A stretch of DNA of 64,000 nucleotides from Rhynchopus euleeides (Eukaryota > Euglenozoa > Diplonemea > Diplonemida > Diplonemidae). The position numbers and the translations under genes were made by a program. The stretch is taken from positions 1,054,001 to 1,118,000 of the forward strand of contig OY723278.1 of NCBI GenBank assembly GCA_963210315.1. Direction: 5' to 3'. How positions within the stretch are numbered: position 1 is the stretch's first letter; each line of letters starts with the position of its first letter. Shown here piece after piece: positions 44,051 to 55,353 of the stretch. The notes beneath the pieces are model-generated. The model worked only from the letters and a program-made list of their open reading frames with translations. It was not told the DNA's origin and made no database searches.

Positions 44051-44065
44051 CTATCTTATACCCTG
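44051..44065 (-). repeat. hAT right terminal inverted repeat
   Basis: CTATCTTATACCCTG on the plus strand, the reverse complement of CAGGGTATAAGATAG. Confidence 0.9.
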
Positions 44066-44073
44066 CCGCAAGT
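44066..44073. repeat. Target-site duplication, right copy (CCGCAAGT)
   Basis: Identical to 40335-40342. Confidence 0.92.
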
Positions 44074-44308
44074 GGCGCCAAAAAAAAAAAGAACAAGAGG
44101 GAGTGGAGAGATTTGGCTGCGGTGACGTCATCAGAAGTGTGCAGCACGGATCCCGTTCGTGTCGAAGGGTGGTAGAGGAGGACACAGGTCTGCGGCGGGC
44201 TGTGCCGGGATTCCGTCAGACAAGCAACCGCCCATTGGTTCGGAAGAGACACCAGGATGCAGGAGAAGAGCGACCATCGCCTCATTGTAACAGCGGCGAG
44301 GTTCCGAT

Positions 44309-45999
44309 GCAGGGGTTTGTGACCCAAACGTTCGTCCCTCTGTGGAGGTCGCAGGCCTGGCGGCACAGGCGGTCCTCCACCCCGGGGTCACGAATGGGGG
44401 AGAGCACGGGGGGGCGGGACACCCCCACCCCAGGCAGCGCACGTGTAGTCGACAGCCGCCCTGCAGGACAGCAGGGCAGGCTGGTGTCTATGCGGCTGGG
44501 GAGGGGCGCTCATCCCATCCCATGCAGCAGCATCGGTCCCCCTCTCTCAGCAAGGGGGAAGCTATAGAATTGTAGTGCCAAAAGAACCGGCAGCAGGAAG
44601 AGGATTAAGAGGGGGAAAAGGGGGAAGGGGAAGAGGAAGCGACAAGGGAGAAGGGCATCGGGGCTCTGTCTGCCGTGTGGGCAGATGATGTTGGCCAGCA
44701 GGATGCGGAGGGATGGCCTTGGCAACAACGGAGATAGGTGCACACACTGCTGCTGCTGCTGCGGCCACCCAGCCCTGCTCCGTCGAAAAGGGATAAGCGG
44801 GCAGGGAGGGAGGGAGGGAGGGAGGGAGGGAGGGAGGGAGGGAGGGAGGGGGCAGGGTGCGATGGGGAACAGTTGATTAAAAAAGTTTTGGGGGAAGTCA
44901 CCCTTTTCTTCAAAAGGGGCCATGTATGCGCATTCCCGCCCAGAAGACTTGGAGGTGTATTCTCTGTTTGCACGAACGGCACTGGCGCATGTGGCCAAGA
45001 ACCGAACGCCGACATGAGTCGTTGAGGTTTGAAGGTATAGATGGTCTATCTCGAACAAAACCTCGAACAAAGATCGACCTCCTGCGTCATAGTTGCTGGT
45101 GGGTGGCGCGAGGGGACGGGGGCAGGGAAGGGAGGGGGGTAAAAGAAAAAGCGCAACGCGGTCAAAGAGTGAAACAAAAAGAGCAGGGCAGCAATACCAG
45201 GGGGGTGCAAAGGTTATGCCACACATACACAAGAGGACATAGTGTACCGTTGCACAAGAGAAGCAACCCCGTGGACTACCCACAAAACCGCAACAGCCAC
45301 TGTGTTGCATAAACCGGGCGCCTGTCAAATGCAGCCCGGGGGATGATGTGATATGTTCAAGGTGGTCCGTAAAACAAACTACGGATGAGGGGGTGCACCG
45401 AGAGATCCAGGGAGAGGAGAGGCTCCAAAAAAGCTGGTGTGCCCCTCGGGACTCTGGGCGGAGGAGAGGGTGTGACACCCCCATTGTGTTTAAAAAAAAT
45501 GCAAAGAGTAGATCAAAGGCAGGTCGTGGGCACTGTGAGTCACAGAAGCATAGGTCCTGCTGGCTCACAGGGGCCACGACAAACTGGCGACGGGTGTCGG
45601 TCGCTTCGAGGGCCACGCGACACCTTTTTTTAAACATCGGATATCCGCCTTACATCTGCGCAGTGCAGGAAAGGAGAGGGGTTGTATACCCCGCGCAGAA
45701 AAGAGCAACATAGACGATTCACACATTGGCCAGCCCCCGTGCCCAGACCCTGGCTGTGCACATTTGGCTGGATGTAGAGCCATCTATTAATTCCGTTTAT
45801 GATTCTGTTTCCGTTAGGCTTCTCGTGATTATTATTACTTTTGCCAAGCCCCGCCATAGCGGAAGGACCGCCGTGGGAAGGACAGCAACTGTTCCCACTC
45901 TGCGTGCATCGGAATGTCCTATTTCCGCCGGTTCAGGACCTCACCAAATACCAGCAACCAGCGGAATCGCCATGGAAAGAGGACACACCCTGCAACCCC
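44309..45999. other. Spacer of unit 1, no gene supported
   Basis: About 1.7 kb between the array start and the first protease stop. It holds the GGGA microsatellite and a CTG/CAG run at 44746-44763. The 375-codon minus-strand frame here spans the microsatellite and is rejected below. The equivalent spacer recurs at 48640-50676, 53317-55353, 57994-60030 and 62671 onward, where it also contains the protease gene's upstream region with a GCAGT run (48751-48770). Confidence 0.6.
44804..44851. repeat. GGGA microsatellite, unit 1 (48 bp)
   Basis: Twelve GGGA units, 12 bp more than in units 2-4. Confidence 0.95.
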
Positions 46000-48639
46000 T
46001 CACGCCTGCGGGCTGATCAGGTAGTCGTATGTGTAAGCCAGGAACTCGTTGAACTTCGTCGATGGCGTGTTGGCCACAACCAGGTACAGCTTCTCCCCTG
46101 CAGCAGCACCCACTGTCACCGTCACAGGCACCCCCGCAGTGGTGACCGGCAGCTTGTGGTACGTGCGCGTCCCCGTCTGTGCGTTGTACACCACTGCCTG
46201 CGCCCGGAACTCCGAGTACGACGGGTTGGTTGTGGATGGCTTGATCCCAACCTGGTATGTGGCGTCGGCCGTGACATCCACCTCGTACGCGTTGTATGCC
46301 CAGTCACCGATCTTGTAGCGGTCCGGCACAGCCACCCACGCCGCGCCCGTCCCGCCCGCGCTGTAGAACTCTGTGATCTTGTTGTCCACCTCCGAGTCCG
46401 GGAGCGGGGTCGCGGCATTCTTGTTGTTGTTGTTCATGCGGTTGAAGGACCCGATCTCGGAGGCCAGGAATGTCTCGGCGTAGTCCATGTCCCACGTCGT
46501 CACACGTGCCGCAAAGTCGCTGAACACATCGCGCATGTCGAACCCGGCATCCCGCAGCGTCGTGTACATCCCCTCCGCAGGGGTGCCGCTGATCGGGGCC
46601 AGCCCGAGCACCGCGCGGCTGTACACCTTCCCGATGAAGAAGCCGTCCCCCAGCACGTGGTGCGTGACGTACCACTCCCAGATGGACGCCCCGTACTGGT
46701 GGCCCCCCTTCGAGAAGTCAATGATCCCGTCCTCAAACACCGAGCTCTGCGTGGTCCACAGCGCCAGCTGCGGCTGCAGCGTGTACATCCCGAGGATCGT
46801 GTCGTATGCGGTCGGCTTCTGCGCGAACGCCCCCCACGATGCGGTCGACTCGGCCAGGAACTTCGTGTTCCCCCCGGTGCGTGACTGGTACGAGTGGAAG
46901 TTCTCGTGCAGCACGTACTGGTTCCACGGGCTCTCAAAGTTGAACTTGCTGACCCACGACCTGCGGTACCCCTCGGACAGGAGCACGGTGCGCGCCTTCG
47001 CAAGCTCAGCGCACAGCCCCCCGTGCACGTACATCCCGGCCTCCATCACGTTGTGCTCCCACACCATGTCGTGCCCGGACAGCTGGTACTCGAAGCTCTC
47101 CTGCGTCGTGTCCACCACCCCGGCAGGCCAGTAGATGCAGTAGTACACCCCGCACAGGTAGTTCGGGTACTCTGCGTCCGGCACCGCCATGCTGAGCGCG
47201 CTGCCGCAGTCGTCCCCCAGCCCCGAGATCTCCGCTGCTGCCAGCGCCCTCTCGTACACACGCACGTCCCACACCTTCCCGGCGTAGCGCCCGACCGTCA
47301 GCACACCGCCCAGCGCCGCCGGCGCGACGCTGAGGCTCTGCTCCACACTGTGCCCGTTCACAACCACGATGATGCTGTCGCTGAAGAGCTGCACGACGGC
47401 GTGGTTGCAGCTGCGGTGGAGGAGCTCCTGGGCACTGGGCACCGTCGTCCCCCCCACCGTCACGGAGAGCTTCCCGCCCACCTCCGCCACCACCAGCGTC
47501 CCGAAGGTCAGCACCGTCCCGCTCTGGCCGGCCGCTGTCGGCATCAGCTTGAAGGACAGCGTGGCTGCCGGTGCCACCGCCTGCTGGCCAAAATCCACCC
47601 GCACCACCTTGTCCGTCATGTACACCGTGCTCTCGTACGGGAAGACGTCCGCGCTCCTGTCGTTCGCCACAAGGTCCACCGTCACGGGGTGCTGGTTCCC
47701 CGACAGGTCTGCGTACGCAAACTGAAGCGGCACATAGGCAGCCAGGCTGTCCACCGGCCCTTTCCCGAGGGACTCCAGCGAGCAGGTGGCCTCGCAGCGC
47801 CCGAACGAACACGTCTCCCCAGCAGCACACACCCCGCAGTTGACTGTGTTGCCATTGCCGTCGCGAATCGCACCGCACACAGCCCCCTTCTGTGCGCACA
47901 GCGCGGCGATGTTCGTCGTGGGAACGGGCGTCGGCGCCACAGTCACCACACATGGCGCCATTGCGTCGGCAACGTCGGTGATGGCGGAGTTCGCGAAGCT
48001 GACGTGGTCCACGAAGAACTCGCCGCCCCTCCCCCAGGGGGACCCGCCCAGGTGGTACTCCCCGATCGCCATCCCACCGTACCTCGAGTTCTGACGCAGG
48101 TCCATTGCAACCTGCTCCTCCAGCACCACCTGCCCGTCAACCCACAGCCGCAGGGTCGTGCTGGCCGCCGTATACGTCAGCATCACATGCGCCCACTCAC
48201 CAATACGCAGCGTTGCCGAGCTCATTGCCCAGGTCACGAGGGTGCGGACCCCGACCCTCCCCGTCCCGTCCACCCACACCCATGCACCCCAGGGGCCCCG
48301 GCTCCCGTCGGTGTCCTTGAAGGTGGCCCCGATTGCGAACAGCGCCCGCCCCCCGAACGACACAGGCTTCACATGCCCGGCCATGGAGAAGTCCACGTTC
48401 CCTGTGGGTGCCCCGTTCGACGCCCCGAGGTTGATGAAGTCGCCAGAAAGCATGTGGTACGACTGCCCGCACACGGCATCGGCACCGCTCCCGAGTGCGA
48501 TCTGCTTCCCAGAGCTGGTCAGCCCGTAGGTGTCAGTTGCCGTCGGCCCGTCCAGCGTGTACTGCGAGTAGATGCTCCCCTGTGCTCCGGCACAGAGAGC
48601 GAGCACCGCTGCCACATGCGGCACCAGCCGCTGCTGCAT
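46000..48639 (-). CDS. Secreted LamG plus HExxH metalloprotease-like protein, copy 1
   Basis: Single exon, 879 aa from the ATG at 48639. Signal peptide 1-20 (MQQRLVPHVAAVLALCAGAQ). Residues about 60-230 form a LamG/concanavalin-type jelly roll (GEWAHVMLTYTAASTTLRLW, VDGQVVLEEQ). A Cys-rich linker at 248-286 (CGAI.DGNGNTVNCGVC..GETC) follows, then a second LamG-like domain at about 300-478. From about 490 is a peptidase-like domain with His578-Glu579-x2-His582 (VLHENFHSYQ) and Glu597 (FLAESTASW) 14 residues on, giving two His, a general base Glu and a third zinc ligand as in gluzincins. The last ~180 residues look beta-rich. I infer a secreted zinc protease acting on glycan- or matrix-bound substrate; the exact family is not recognised. 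An acceptor-like AACAG lies about 70 nt upstream, with only pyrimidine-rich sequence between. Confidence 0.85.
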   Translation of the reverse strand: MQQRLVPHVAAVLALCAGAQGSIYSQYTLDGPTATDTYGLTSSGKQIALGSGADAVCGQSYHMLSGDFINLGASNGAPTGNVDFSMAGHVKPVSFGGRALFAIGATFKDTDGSRGPWGAWVWVDGTGRVGVRTLVTWAMSSATLRIGEWAHVMLTYTAASTTLRLWVDGQVVLEEQVAMDLRQNSRYGGMAIGEYHLGGSPWGRGGEFFVDHVSFANSAITDVADAMAPCVVTVAPTPVPTTNIAALCAQKGAVCGAIRDGNGNTVNCGVCAAGETCSFGRCEATCSLESLGKGPVDSLAAYVPLQFAYADLSGNQHPVTVDLVANDRSADVFPYESTVYMTDKVVRVDFGQQAVAPAATLSFKLMPTAAGQSGTVLTFGTLVVAEVGGKLSVTVGGTTVPSAQELLHRSCNHAVVQLFSDSIIVVVNGHSVEQSLSVAPAALGGVLTVGRYAGKVWDVRVYERALAAAEISGLGDDCGSALSMAVPDAEYPNYLCGVYYCIYWPAGVVDTTQESFEYQLSGHDMVWEHNVMEAGMYVHGGLCAELAKARTVLLSEGYRRSWVSKFNFESPWNQYVLHENFHSYQSRTGGNTKFLAESTASWGAFAQKPTAYDTILGMYTLQPQLALWTTQSSVFEDGIIDFSKGGHQYGASIWEWYVTHHVLGDGFFIGKVYSRAVLGLAPISGTPAEGMYTTLRDAGFDMRDVFSDFAARVTTWDMDYAETFLASEIGSFNRMNNNNKNAATPLPDSEVDNKITEFYSAGGTGAAWVAVPDRYKIGDWAYNAYEVDVTADATYQVGIKPSTTNPSYSEFRAQAVVYNAQTGTRTYHKLPVTTAGVPVTVTVGAAAGEKLYLVVANTPSTKFNEFLAYTYDYLISPQA

Positions 48640-49492
48640 TGCAAACGGGGAAGGGGAGGGGGAAGGGGGTGGGGGTGCAGGTGCGGGGTTGTGTGGTGAA
48701 GTCTGTTATGACAAGGTGGGTGGTGCATCATGCGATGTAATGCAGCGCAATGCAGTGCAGTGCAGTGCAGCGCTACTGACGCGGGAGGCTCCCAAAGCTG
48801 AGAAATGGGATGTGGGTTGGGGCAGCCCAGTGTCAGCTGACGTACGATTTTCCGCACACAAGGCCATGTGCGCTGTGTGTATGTGTGTGATTTGCTGCGG
48901 GGCTGCTCTCTGGCAACACCGGGCAATCACCACATTCAACAGGCTGTTTCTATGTCATGCGGGGTTGGTCCTCCACAAGCAGCCCAATAGGACTGAGGCA
49001 GGGGTTTGTGACCCAAACGTTCGTTCCTCTGTGGAGGTCGCAGGCCTGGCGGCACAGGCGGTCCTCCACCCCGGGGTCACGAATGGGGGAGAGCACGGGG
49101 GGGCGGGACACCCCCACCCCAGGCAGCGCACGTGTAGTCGACAGCCGCCCTGCAGGACAGCAGGGCAGGCTGGTGTCTATGCGGCTGGGGAGGGGCGCTC
49201 ATCCCATCCCATGCAGCAGCATCGGTCCCCCTCTCTCAGCAAGGGGGAAGCTATAGAATTGTAGTGCCAAAAGAACCGGCAGCAGGAAGAGGATTAAGAG
49301 GGGGAAAAGGGGGAAGGGGAAGAGGAAGCGACAAGGGAGAAGGGCATCGGGGCTCTGTCTGCCGTGTGGGCAGATGATGTTGGCCAGCAGGATGCGGAGG
49401 GATGGCCTTGGCAACAACGGAGATAGGTGCACACACTGCTGCTGCTGCTGCGGCCACCCAGCCCTGCTCCGTCGAAAAGGGATAAGCGGGCA

Positions 49493-49528
49493 GGGAGGGA
49501 GGGAGGGAGGGAGGGAGGGAGGGAGGGG
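49493..49528. repeat. GGGA microsatellite, unit 2 (36 bp)
   Basis: Nine GGGA units; the same length recurs at 54170-54205 and 58847-58882. Confidence 0.95.
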
Positions 49529-50676
49529 GCAGGGTGCGATGGGGAACAGTTGATTAAAAAAGTTTTGGGGGAAGTCACCCTTTTCTTCAAAAGGGGCCAT
49601 GTATGCGCATTCCCGCCCAGAAGACTTGGAGGTGTATTCTCTGTTTGCACGAACGGCACTGGCGCATGTGGCCAAGAACCGAACGCCGACATGAGTCGTT
49701 GAGGTTTGAAGGTATAGATGGTCTATCTCGAACAAAACCTCGAACAAAGATCGACCTCCTGCGTCATAGTTGCTGGTGGGTGGCGCGAGGGGACGGGGGC
49801 AGGGAAGGGAGGGGGGTAAAAGAAAAAGCGCAACGCGGTCAAAGAGTGAAACAAAAAGAGCAGGGCAGCAATACCAGGGGGGTGCAAAGGTTATGCCACA
49901 CATACACAAGAGGACATAGTGTACCGTTGCACAAGAGAAGCAACCCCGTGGACTACCCACAAAACCGCAACAGCCACTGTGTTGCATAAACCGGGCGCCT
50001 GTCAAATGCAGCCCGGGGGATGATGTGATATGTTCAAGGTGGTCCGTAAAACAAACTACGGATGAGGGGGTGCACCGAGAGATCCAGGGAGAGGAGAGGC
50101 TCCAAAAAAGCTGGTGTGCCCCTCGGGACTCTGGGCGGAGGAGAGGGTGTGACACCCCCATTGTGTTTAAAAAAAATGCAAAGAGTAGATCAAAGGCAGG
50201 TCGTGGGCACTGTGAGTCACAGAAGCATAGGTCCTGCTGGCTCACAGGGGCCACGACAAACTGGCGACGGGTGTCGGTCGCTTCGAGGGCCACGCGACAC
50301 CTTTTTTTAAACATCGGATATCCGCCTTACATCTGCGCAGTGCAGGAAAGGAGAGGGGTTGTATACCCCGCGCAGAAAAGAGCAACATAGACGATTCACA
50401 CATTGGCCAGCCCCCGTGCCCAGACCCTGGCTGTGCACATTTGGCTGGATGTAGAGCCATCTATTAATTCCGTTTATGATTCTGTTTCCGTTAGGCTTCT
50501 CGTGATTATTATTACTTTTGCCAAGCCCCGCCATAGCGGAAGGACCGCCGTGGGAAGGACAGCAACTGTTCCCACTCTGCGTGCATCGGAATGTCCTATT
50601 TCCGCCGGTTCAGGACCTCACCAAATACCAGCAACCAGCGGAATCGCCATGGAAAGAGGACACACCCTGCAACCCC

Positions 50677-53316
50677 TCACGCCTGCGGGCTGATCAGGTA
50701 GTCGTATGTGTAAGCCAGGAACTCGTTGAACTTCGTCGATGGCGTGTTGGCCACAACCAGGTACAGCTTCTCCCCTGCAGCAGCACCCACTGTCACCGTC
50801 ACAGGCACCCCCGCAGTGGTGACCGGCAGCTTGTGGTACGTGCGCGTCCCCGTCTGTGCGTTGTACACCACTGCCTGCGCCCGGAACTCCGAGTACGACG
50901 GGTTGGTTGTGGATGGCTTGATCCCAACCTGGTATGTGGCGTCGGCCGTGACATCCACCTCGTACGCGTTGTATGCCCAGTCACCGATCTTGTAGCGGTC
51001 CGGCACAGCCACCCACGCCGCGCCCGTCCCGCCCGCGCTGTAGAACTCTGTGATCTTGTTGTCCACCTCCGAGTCCGGGAGCGGGGTCGCGGCATTCTTG
51101 TTGTTGTTGTTCATGCGGTTGAAGGACCCGATCTCGGAGGCCAGGAATGTCTCGGCGTAGTCCATGTCCCACGTCGTCACACGTGCCGCAAAGTCGCTGA
51201 ACACATCGCGCATGTCGAACCCGGCATCCCGCAGCGTCGTGTACATCCCCTCCGCAGGGGTGCCGCTGATCGGGGCCAGCCCGAGCACCGCGCGGCTGTA
51301 CACCTTCCCGATGAAGAAGCCGTCCCCCAGCACGTGGTGCGTGACGTACCACTCCCAGATGGACGCCCCGTACTGGTGGCCCCCCTTCGAGAAGTCAATG
51401 ATCCCGTCCTCAAACACCGAGCTCTGCGTGGTCCACAGCGCCAGCTGCGGCTGCAGCGTGTACATCCCGAGGATCGTGTCGTATGCGGTCGGCTTCTGCG
51501 CGAACGCCCCCCACGATGCGGTCGACTCGGCCAGGAACTTCGTGTTCCCCCCGGTGCGTGACTGGTACGAGTGGAAGTTCTCGTGCAGCACGTACTGGTT
51601 CCACGGGCTCTCAAAGTTGAACTTGCTGACCCACGACCTGCGGTACCCCTCGGACAGGAGCACGGTGCGCGCCTTCGCAAGCTCAGCGCACAGCCCCCCG
51701 TGCACGTACATCCCGGCCTCCATCACGTTGTGCTCCCACACCATGTCGTGCCCGGACAGCTGGTACTCGAAGCTCTCCTGCGTCGTGTCCACCACCCCGG
51801 CAGGCCAGTAGATGCAGTAGTACACCCCGCACAGGTAGTTCGGGTACTCTGCGTCCGGCACCGCCATGCTGAGCGCGCTGCCGCAGTCGTCCCCCAGCCC
51901 CGAGATCTCCGCTGCTGCCAGCGCCCTCTCGTACACACGCACGTCCCACACCTTCCCGGCGTAGCGCCCGACCGTCAGCACACCGCCCAGCGCCGCCGGC
52001 GCGACGCTGAGGCTCTGCTCCACACTGTGCCCGTTCACAACCACGATGATGCTGTCGCTGAAGAGCTGCACGACGGCGTGGTTGCAGCTGCGGTGGAGGA
52101 GCTCCTGGGCACTGGGCACCGTCGTCCCCCCCACCGTCACGGAGAGCTTCCCGCCCACCTCCGCCACCACCAGCGTCCCGAAGGTCAGCACCGTCCCGCT
52201 CTGGCCGGCCGCTGTCGGCATCAGCTTGAAGGACAGCGTGGCTGCCGGTGCCACCGCCTGCTGGCCAAAATCCACCCGCACCACCTTGTCCGTCATGTAC
52301 ACCGTGCTCTCGTACGGGAAGACGTCCGCGCTCCTGTCGTTCGCCACAAGGTCCACCGTCACGGGGTGCTGGTTCCCCGACAGGTCTGCGTACGCAAACT
52401 GAAGCGGCACATAGGCAGCCAGGCTGTCCACCGGCCCTTTCCCGAGGGACTCCAGCGAGCAGGTGGCCTCGCAGCGCCCGAACGAACACGTCTCCCCAGC
52501 AGCACACACCCCGCAGTTGACTGTGTTGCCATTGCCGTCGCGAATCGCACCGCACACAGCCCCCTTCTGTGCGCACAGCGCGGCGATGTTCGTCGTGGGA
52601 ACGGGCGTCGGCGCCACAGTCACCACACATGGCGCCATTGCGTCGGCAACGTCGGTGATGGCGGAGTTCGCGAAGCTGACGTGGTCCACGAAGAACTCGC
52701 CGCCCCTCCCCCAGGGGGACCCGCCCAGGTGGTACTCCCCGATCGCCATCCCACCGTACCTCGAGTTCTGACGCAGGTCCATTGCAACCTGCTCCTCCAG
52801 CACCACCTGCCCGTCAACCCACAGCCGCAGGGTCGTGCTGGCCGCCGTATACGTCAGCATCACATGCGCCCACTCACCAATACGCAGCGTTGCCGAGCTC
52901 ATTGCCCAGGTCACGAGGGTGCGGACCCCGACCCTCCCCGTCCCGTCCACCCACACCCATGCACCCCAGGGGCCCCGGCTCCCGTCGGTGTCCTTGAAGG
53001 TGGCCCCGATTGCGAACAGCGCCCGCCCCCCGAACGACACAGGCTTCACATGCCCGGCCATGGAGAAGTCCACGTTCCCTGTGGGTGCCCCGTTCGACGC
53101 CCCGAGGTTGATGAAGTCGCCAGAAAGCATGTGGTACGACTGCCCGCACACGGCATCGGCACCGCTCCCGAGTGCGATCTGCTTCCCAGAGCTGGTCAGC
53201 CCGTAGGTGTCAGTTGCCGTCGGCCCGTCCAGCGTGTACTGCGAGTAGATGCTCCCCTGTGCTCCGGCACAGAGAGCGAGCACCGCTGCCACATGCGGCA
53301 CCAGCCGCTGCTGCAT
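50677..53316 (-). CDS. LamG plus HExxH metalloprotease-like protein, copy 2
   Basis: 879 aa, protein identical to copy 1, at exactly +4,677. All signals, the zinc motif and the upstream sequence are the same. Confidence 0.85.
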   Translation of the reverse strand: MQQRLVPHVAAVLALCAGAQGSIYSQYTLDGPTATDTYGLTSSGKQIALGSGADAVCGQSYHMLSGDFINLGASNGAPTGNVDFSMAGHVKPVSFGGRALFAIGATFKDTDGSRGPWGAWVWVDGTGRVGVRTLVTWAMSSATLRIGEWAHVMLTYTAASTTLRLWVDGQVVLEEQVAMDLRQNSRYGGMAIGEYHLGGSPWGRGGEFFVDHVSFANSAITDVADAMAPCVVTVAPTPVPTTNIAALCAQKGAVCGAIRDGNGNTVNCGVCAAGETCSFGRCEATCSLESLGKGPVDSLAAYVPLQFAYADLSGNQHPVTVDLVANDRSADVFPYESTVYMTDKVVRVDFGQQAVAPAATLSFKLMPTAAGQSGTVLTFGTLVVAEVGGKLSVTVGGTTVPSAQELLHRSCNHAVVQLFSDSIIVVVNGHSVEQSLSVAPAALGGVLTVGRYAGKVWDVRVYERALAAAEISGLGDDCGSALSMAVPDAEYPNYLCGVYYCIYWPAGVVDTTQESFEYQLSGHDMVWEHNVMEAGMYVHGGLCAELAKARTVLLSEGYRRSWVSKFNFESPWNQYVLHENFHSYQSRTGGNTKFLAESTASWGAFAQKPTAYDTILGMYTLQPQLALWTTQSSVFEDGIIDFSKGGHQYGASIWEWYVTHHVLGDGFFIGKVYSRAVLGLAPISGTPAEGMYTTLRDAGFDMRDVFSDFAARVTTWDMDYAETFLASEIGSFNRMNNNNKNAATPLPDSEVDNKITEFYSAGGTGAAWVAVPDRYKIGDWAYNAYEVDVTADATYQVGIKPSTTNPSYSEFRAQAVVYNAQTGTRTYHKLPVTTAGVPVTVTVGAAAGEKLYLVVANTPSTKFNEFLAYTYDYLISPQA

Positions 53317-54169
53317 TGCAAACGGGGAAGGGGAGGGGGAAGGGGGTGGGGGTGCAGGTGCGGGGTTGTGTGGTGAAGTCTGTTATGACAAGGTGGGTGG
53401 TGCATCATGCGATGTAATGCAGCGCAATGCAGTGCAGTGCAGTGCAGCGCTACTGACGCGGGAGGCTCCCAAAGCTGAGAAATGGGATGTGGGTTGGGGC
53501 AGCCCAGTGTCAGCTGACGTACGATTTTCCGCACACAAGGCCATGTGCGCTGTGTGTATGTGTGTGATTTGCTGCGGGGCTGCTCTCTGGCAACACCGGG
53601 CAATCACCACATTCAACAGGCTGTTTCTATGTCATGCGGGGTTGGTCCTCCACAAGCAGCCCAATAGGACTGAGGCAGGGGTTTGTGACCCAAACGTTCG
53701 TTCCTCTGTGGAGGTCGCAGGCCTGGCGGCACAGGCGGTCCTCCACCCCGGGGTCACGAATGGGGGAGAGCACGGGGGGGCGGGACACCCCCACCCCAGG
53801 CAGCGCACGTGTAGTCGACAGCCGCCCTGCAGGACAGCAGGGCAGGCTGGTGTCTATGCGGCTGGGGAGGGGCGCTCATCCCATCCCATGCAGCAGCATC
53901 GGTCCCCCTCTCTCAGCAAGGGGGAAGCTATAGAATTGTAGTGCCAAAAGAACCGGCAGCAGGAAGAGGATTAAGAGGGGGAAAAGGGGGAAGGGGAAGA
54001 GGAAGCGACAAGGGAGAAGGGCATCGGGGCTCTGTCTGCCGTGTGGGCAGATGATGTTGGCCAGCAGGATGCGGAGGGATGGCCTTGGCAACAACGGAGA
54101 TAGGTGCACACACTGCTGCTGCTGCTGCGGCCACCCAGCCCTGCTCCGTCGAAAAGGGATAAGCGGGCA

Positions 54170-54205
54170 GGGAGGGAGGGAGGGAGGGAGGGAGGGAGGG
54201 AGGGG
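54170..54205. repeat. GGGA microsatellite, unit 3 (36 bp)
   Basis: Nine GGGA units, as in units 2 and 4. Confidence 0.95.
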
Positions 54206-55353
54206 GCAGGGTGCGATGGGGAACAGTTGATTAAAAAAGTTTTGGGGGAAGTCACCCTTTTCTTCAAAAGGGGCCATGTATGCGCATTCCCGCCCAGAAG
54301 ACTTGGAGGTGTATTCTCTGTTTGCACGAACGGCACTGGCGCATGTGGCCAAGAACCGAACGCCGACATGAGTCGTTGAGGTTTGAAGGTATAGATGGTC
54401 TATCTCGAACAAAACCTCGAACAAAGATCGACCTCCTGCGTCATAGTTGCTGGTGGGTGGCGCGAGGGGACGGGGGCAGGGAAGGGAGGGGGGTAAAAGA
54501 AAAAGCGCAACGCGGTCAAAGAGTGAAACAAAAAGAGCAGGGCAGCAATACCAGGGGGGTGCAAAGGTTATGCCACACATACACAAGAGGACATAGTGTA
54601 CCGTTGCACAAGAGAAGCAACCCCGTGGACTACCCACAAAACCGCAACAGCCACTGTGTTGCATAAACCGGGCGCCTGTCAAATGCAGCCCGGGGGATGA
54701 TGTGATATGTTCAAGGTGGTCCGTAAAACAAACTACGGATGAGGGGGTGCACCGAGAGATCCAGGGAGAGGAGAGGCTCCAAAAAAGCTGGTGTGCCCCT
54801 CGGGACTCTGGGCGGAGGAGAGGGTGTGACACCCCCATTGTGTTTAAAAAAAATGCAAAGAGTAGATCAAAGGCAGGTCGTGGGCACTGTGAGTCACAGA
54901 AGCATAGGTCCTGCTGGCTCACAGGGGCCACGACAAACTGGCGACGGGTGTCGGTCGCTTCGAGGGCCACGCGACACCTTTTTTTAAACATCGGATATCC
55001 GCCTTACATCTGCGCAGTGCAGGAAAGGAGAGGGGTTGTATACCCCGCGCAGAAAAGAGCAACATAGACGATTCACACATTGGCCAGCCCCCGTGCCCAG
55101 ACCCTGGCTGTGCACATTTGGCTGGATGTAGAGCCATCTATTAATTCCGTTTATGATTCTGTTTCCGTTAGGCTTCTCGTGATTATTATTACTTTTGCCA
55201 AGCCCCGCCATAGCGGAAGGACCGCCGTGGGAAGGACAGCAACTGTTCCCACTCTGCGTGCATCGGAATGTCCTATTTCCGCCGGTTCAGGACCTCACCA
55301 AATACCAGCAACCAGCGGAATCGCCATGGAAAGAGGACACACCCTGCAACCCC

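Larger units (their letters stand above)
40343..44065 (+). mobile_element. hAT-superfamily DNA transposon, apparently complete
   Basis: 3,723 bp bounded by a perfect 8-bp duplication CCGCAAGT (40335-40342 and 44066-44073), the size hAT elements generate. The ends are inverted repeats: left CAGGGGATAAGATAG, right (reverse complement) CAGGGTATAAGATAG, 14 of 15 matching and starting CAGGG as usual for hAT. Subterminal CCGGTTTTC/AAAACC motifs occur inside both ends. One intact transposase ORF fills the centre. The perfect duplication and open ORF suggest recent insertion. Confidence 0.93.

Noticed and set aside
44510..45637. 375-codon minus-strand open frame repeated in each array unit
   Set aside because: It is Pro/Ser/Leu low-complexity sequence that reads through the GGGA microsatellite. 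In unit 5 the 52-bp expansion shifts the frame, so it is not conserved as a protein.
46894..48699. 601-codon plus-strand open frame opposite the metalloprotease
   Set aside because: An antisense shadow of GC-rich codons, rich in His/Arg/Pro/Val, with no domain; the minus-strand frame has signal peptide and zinc motif.
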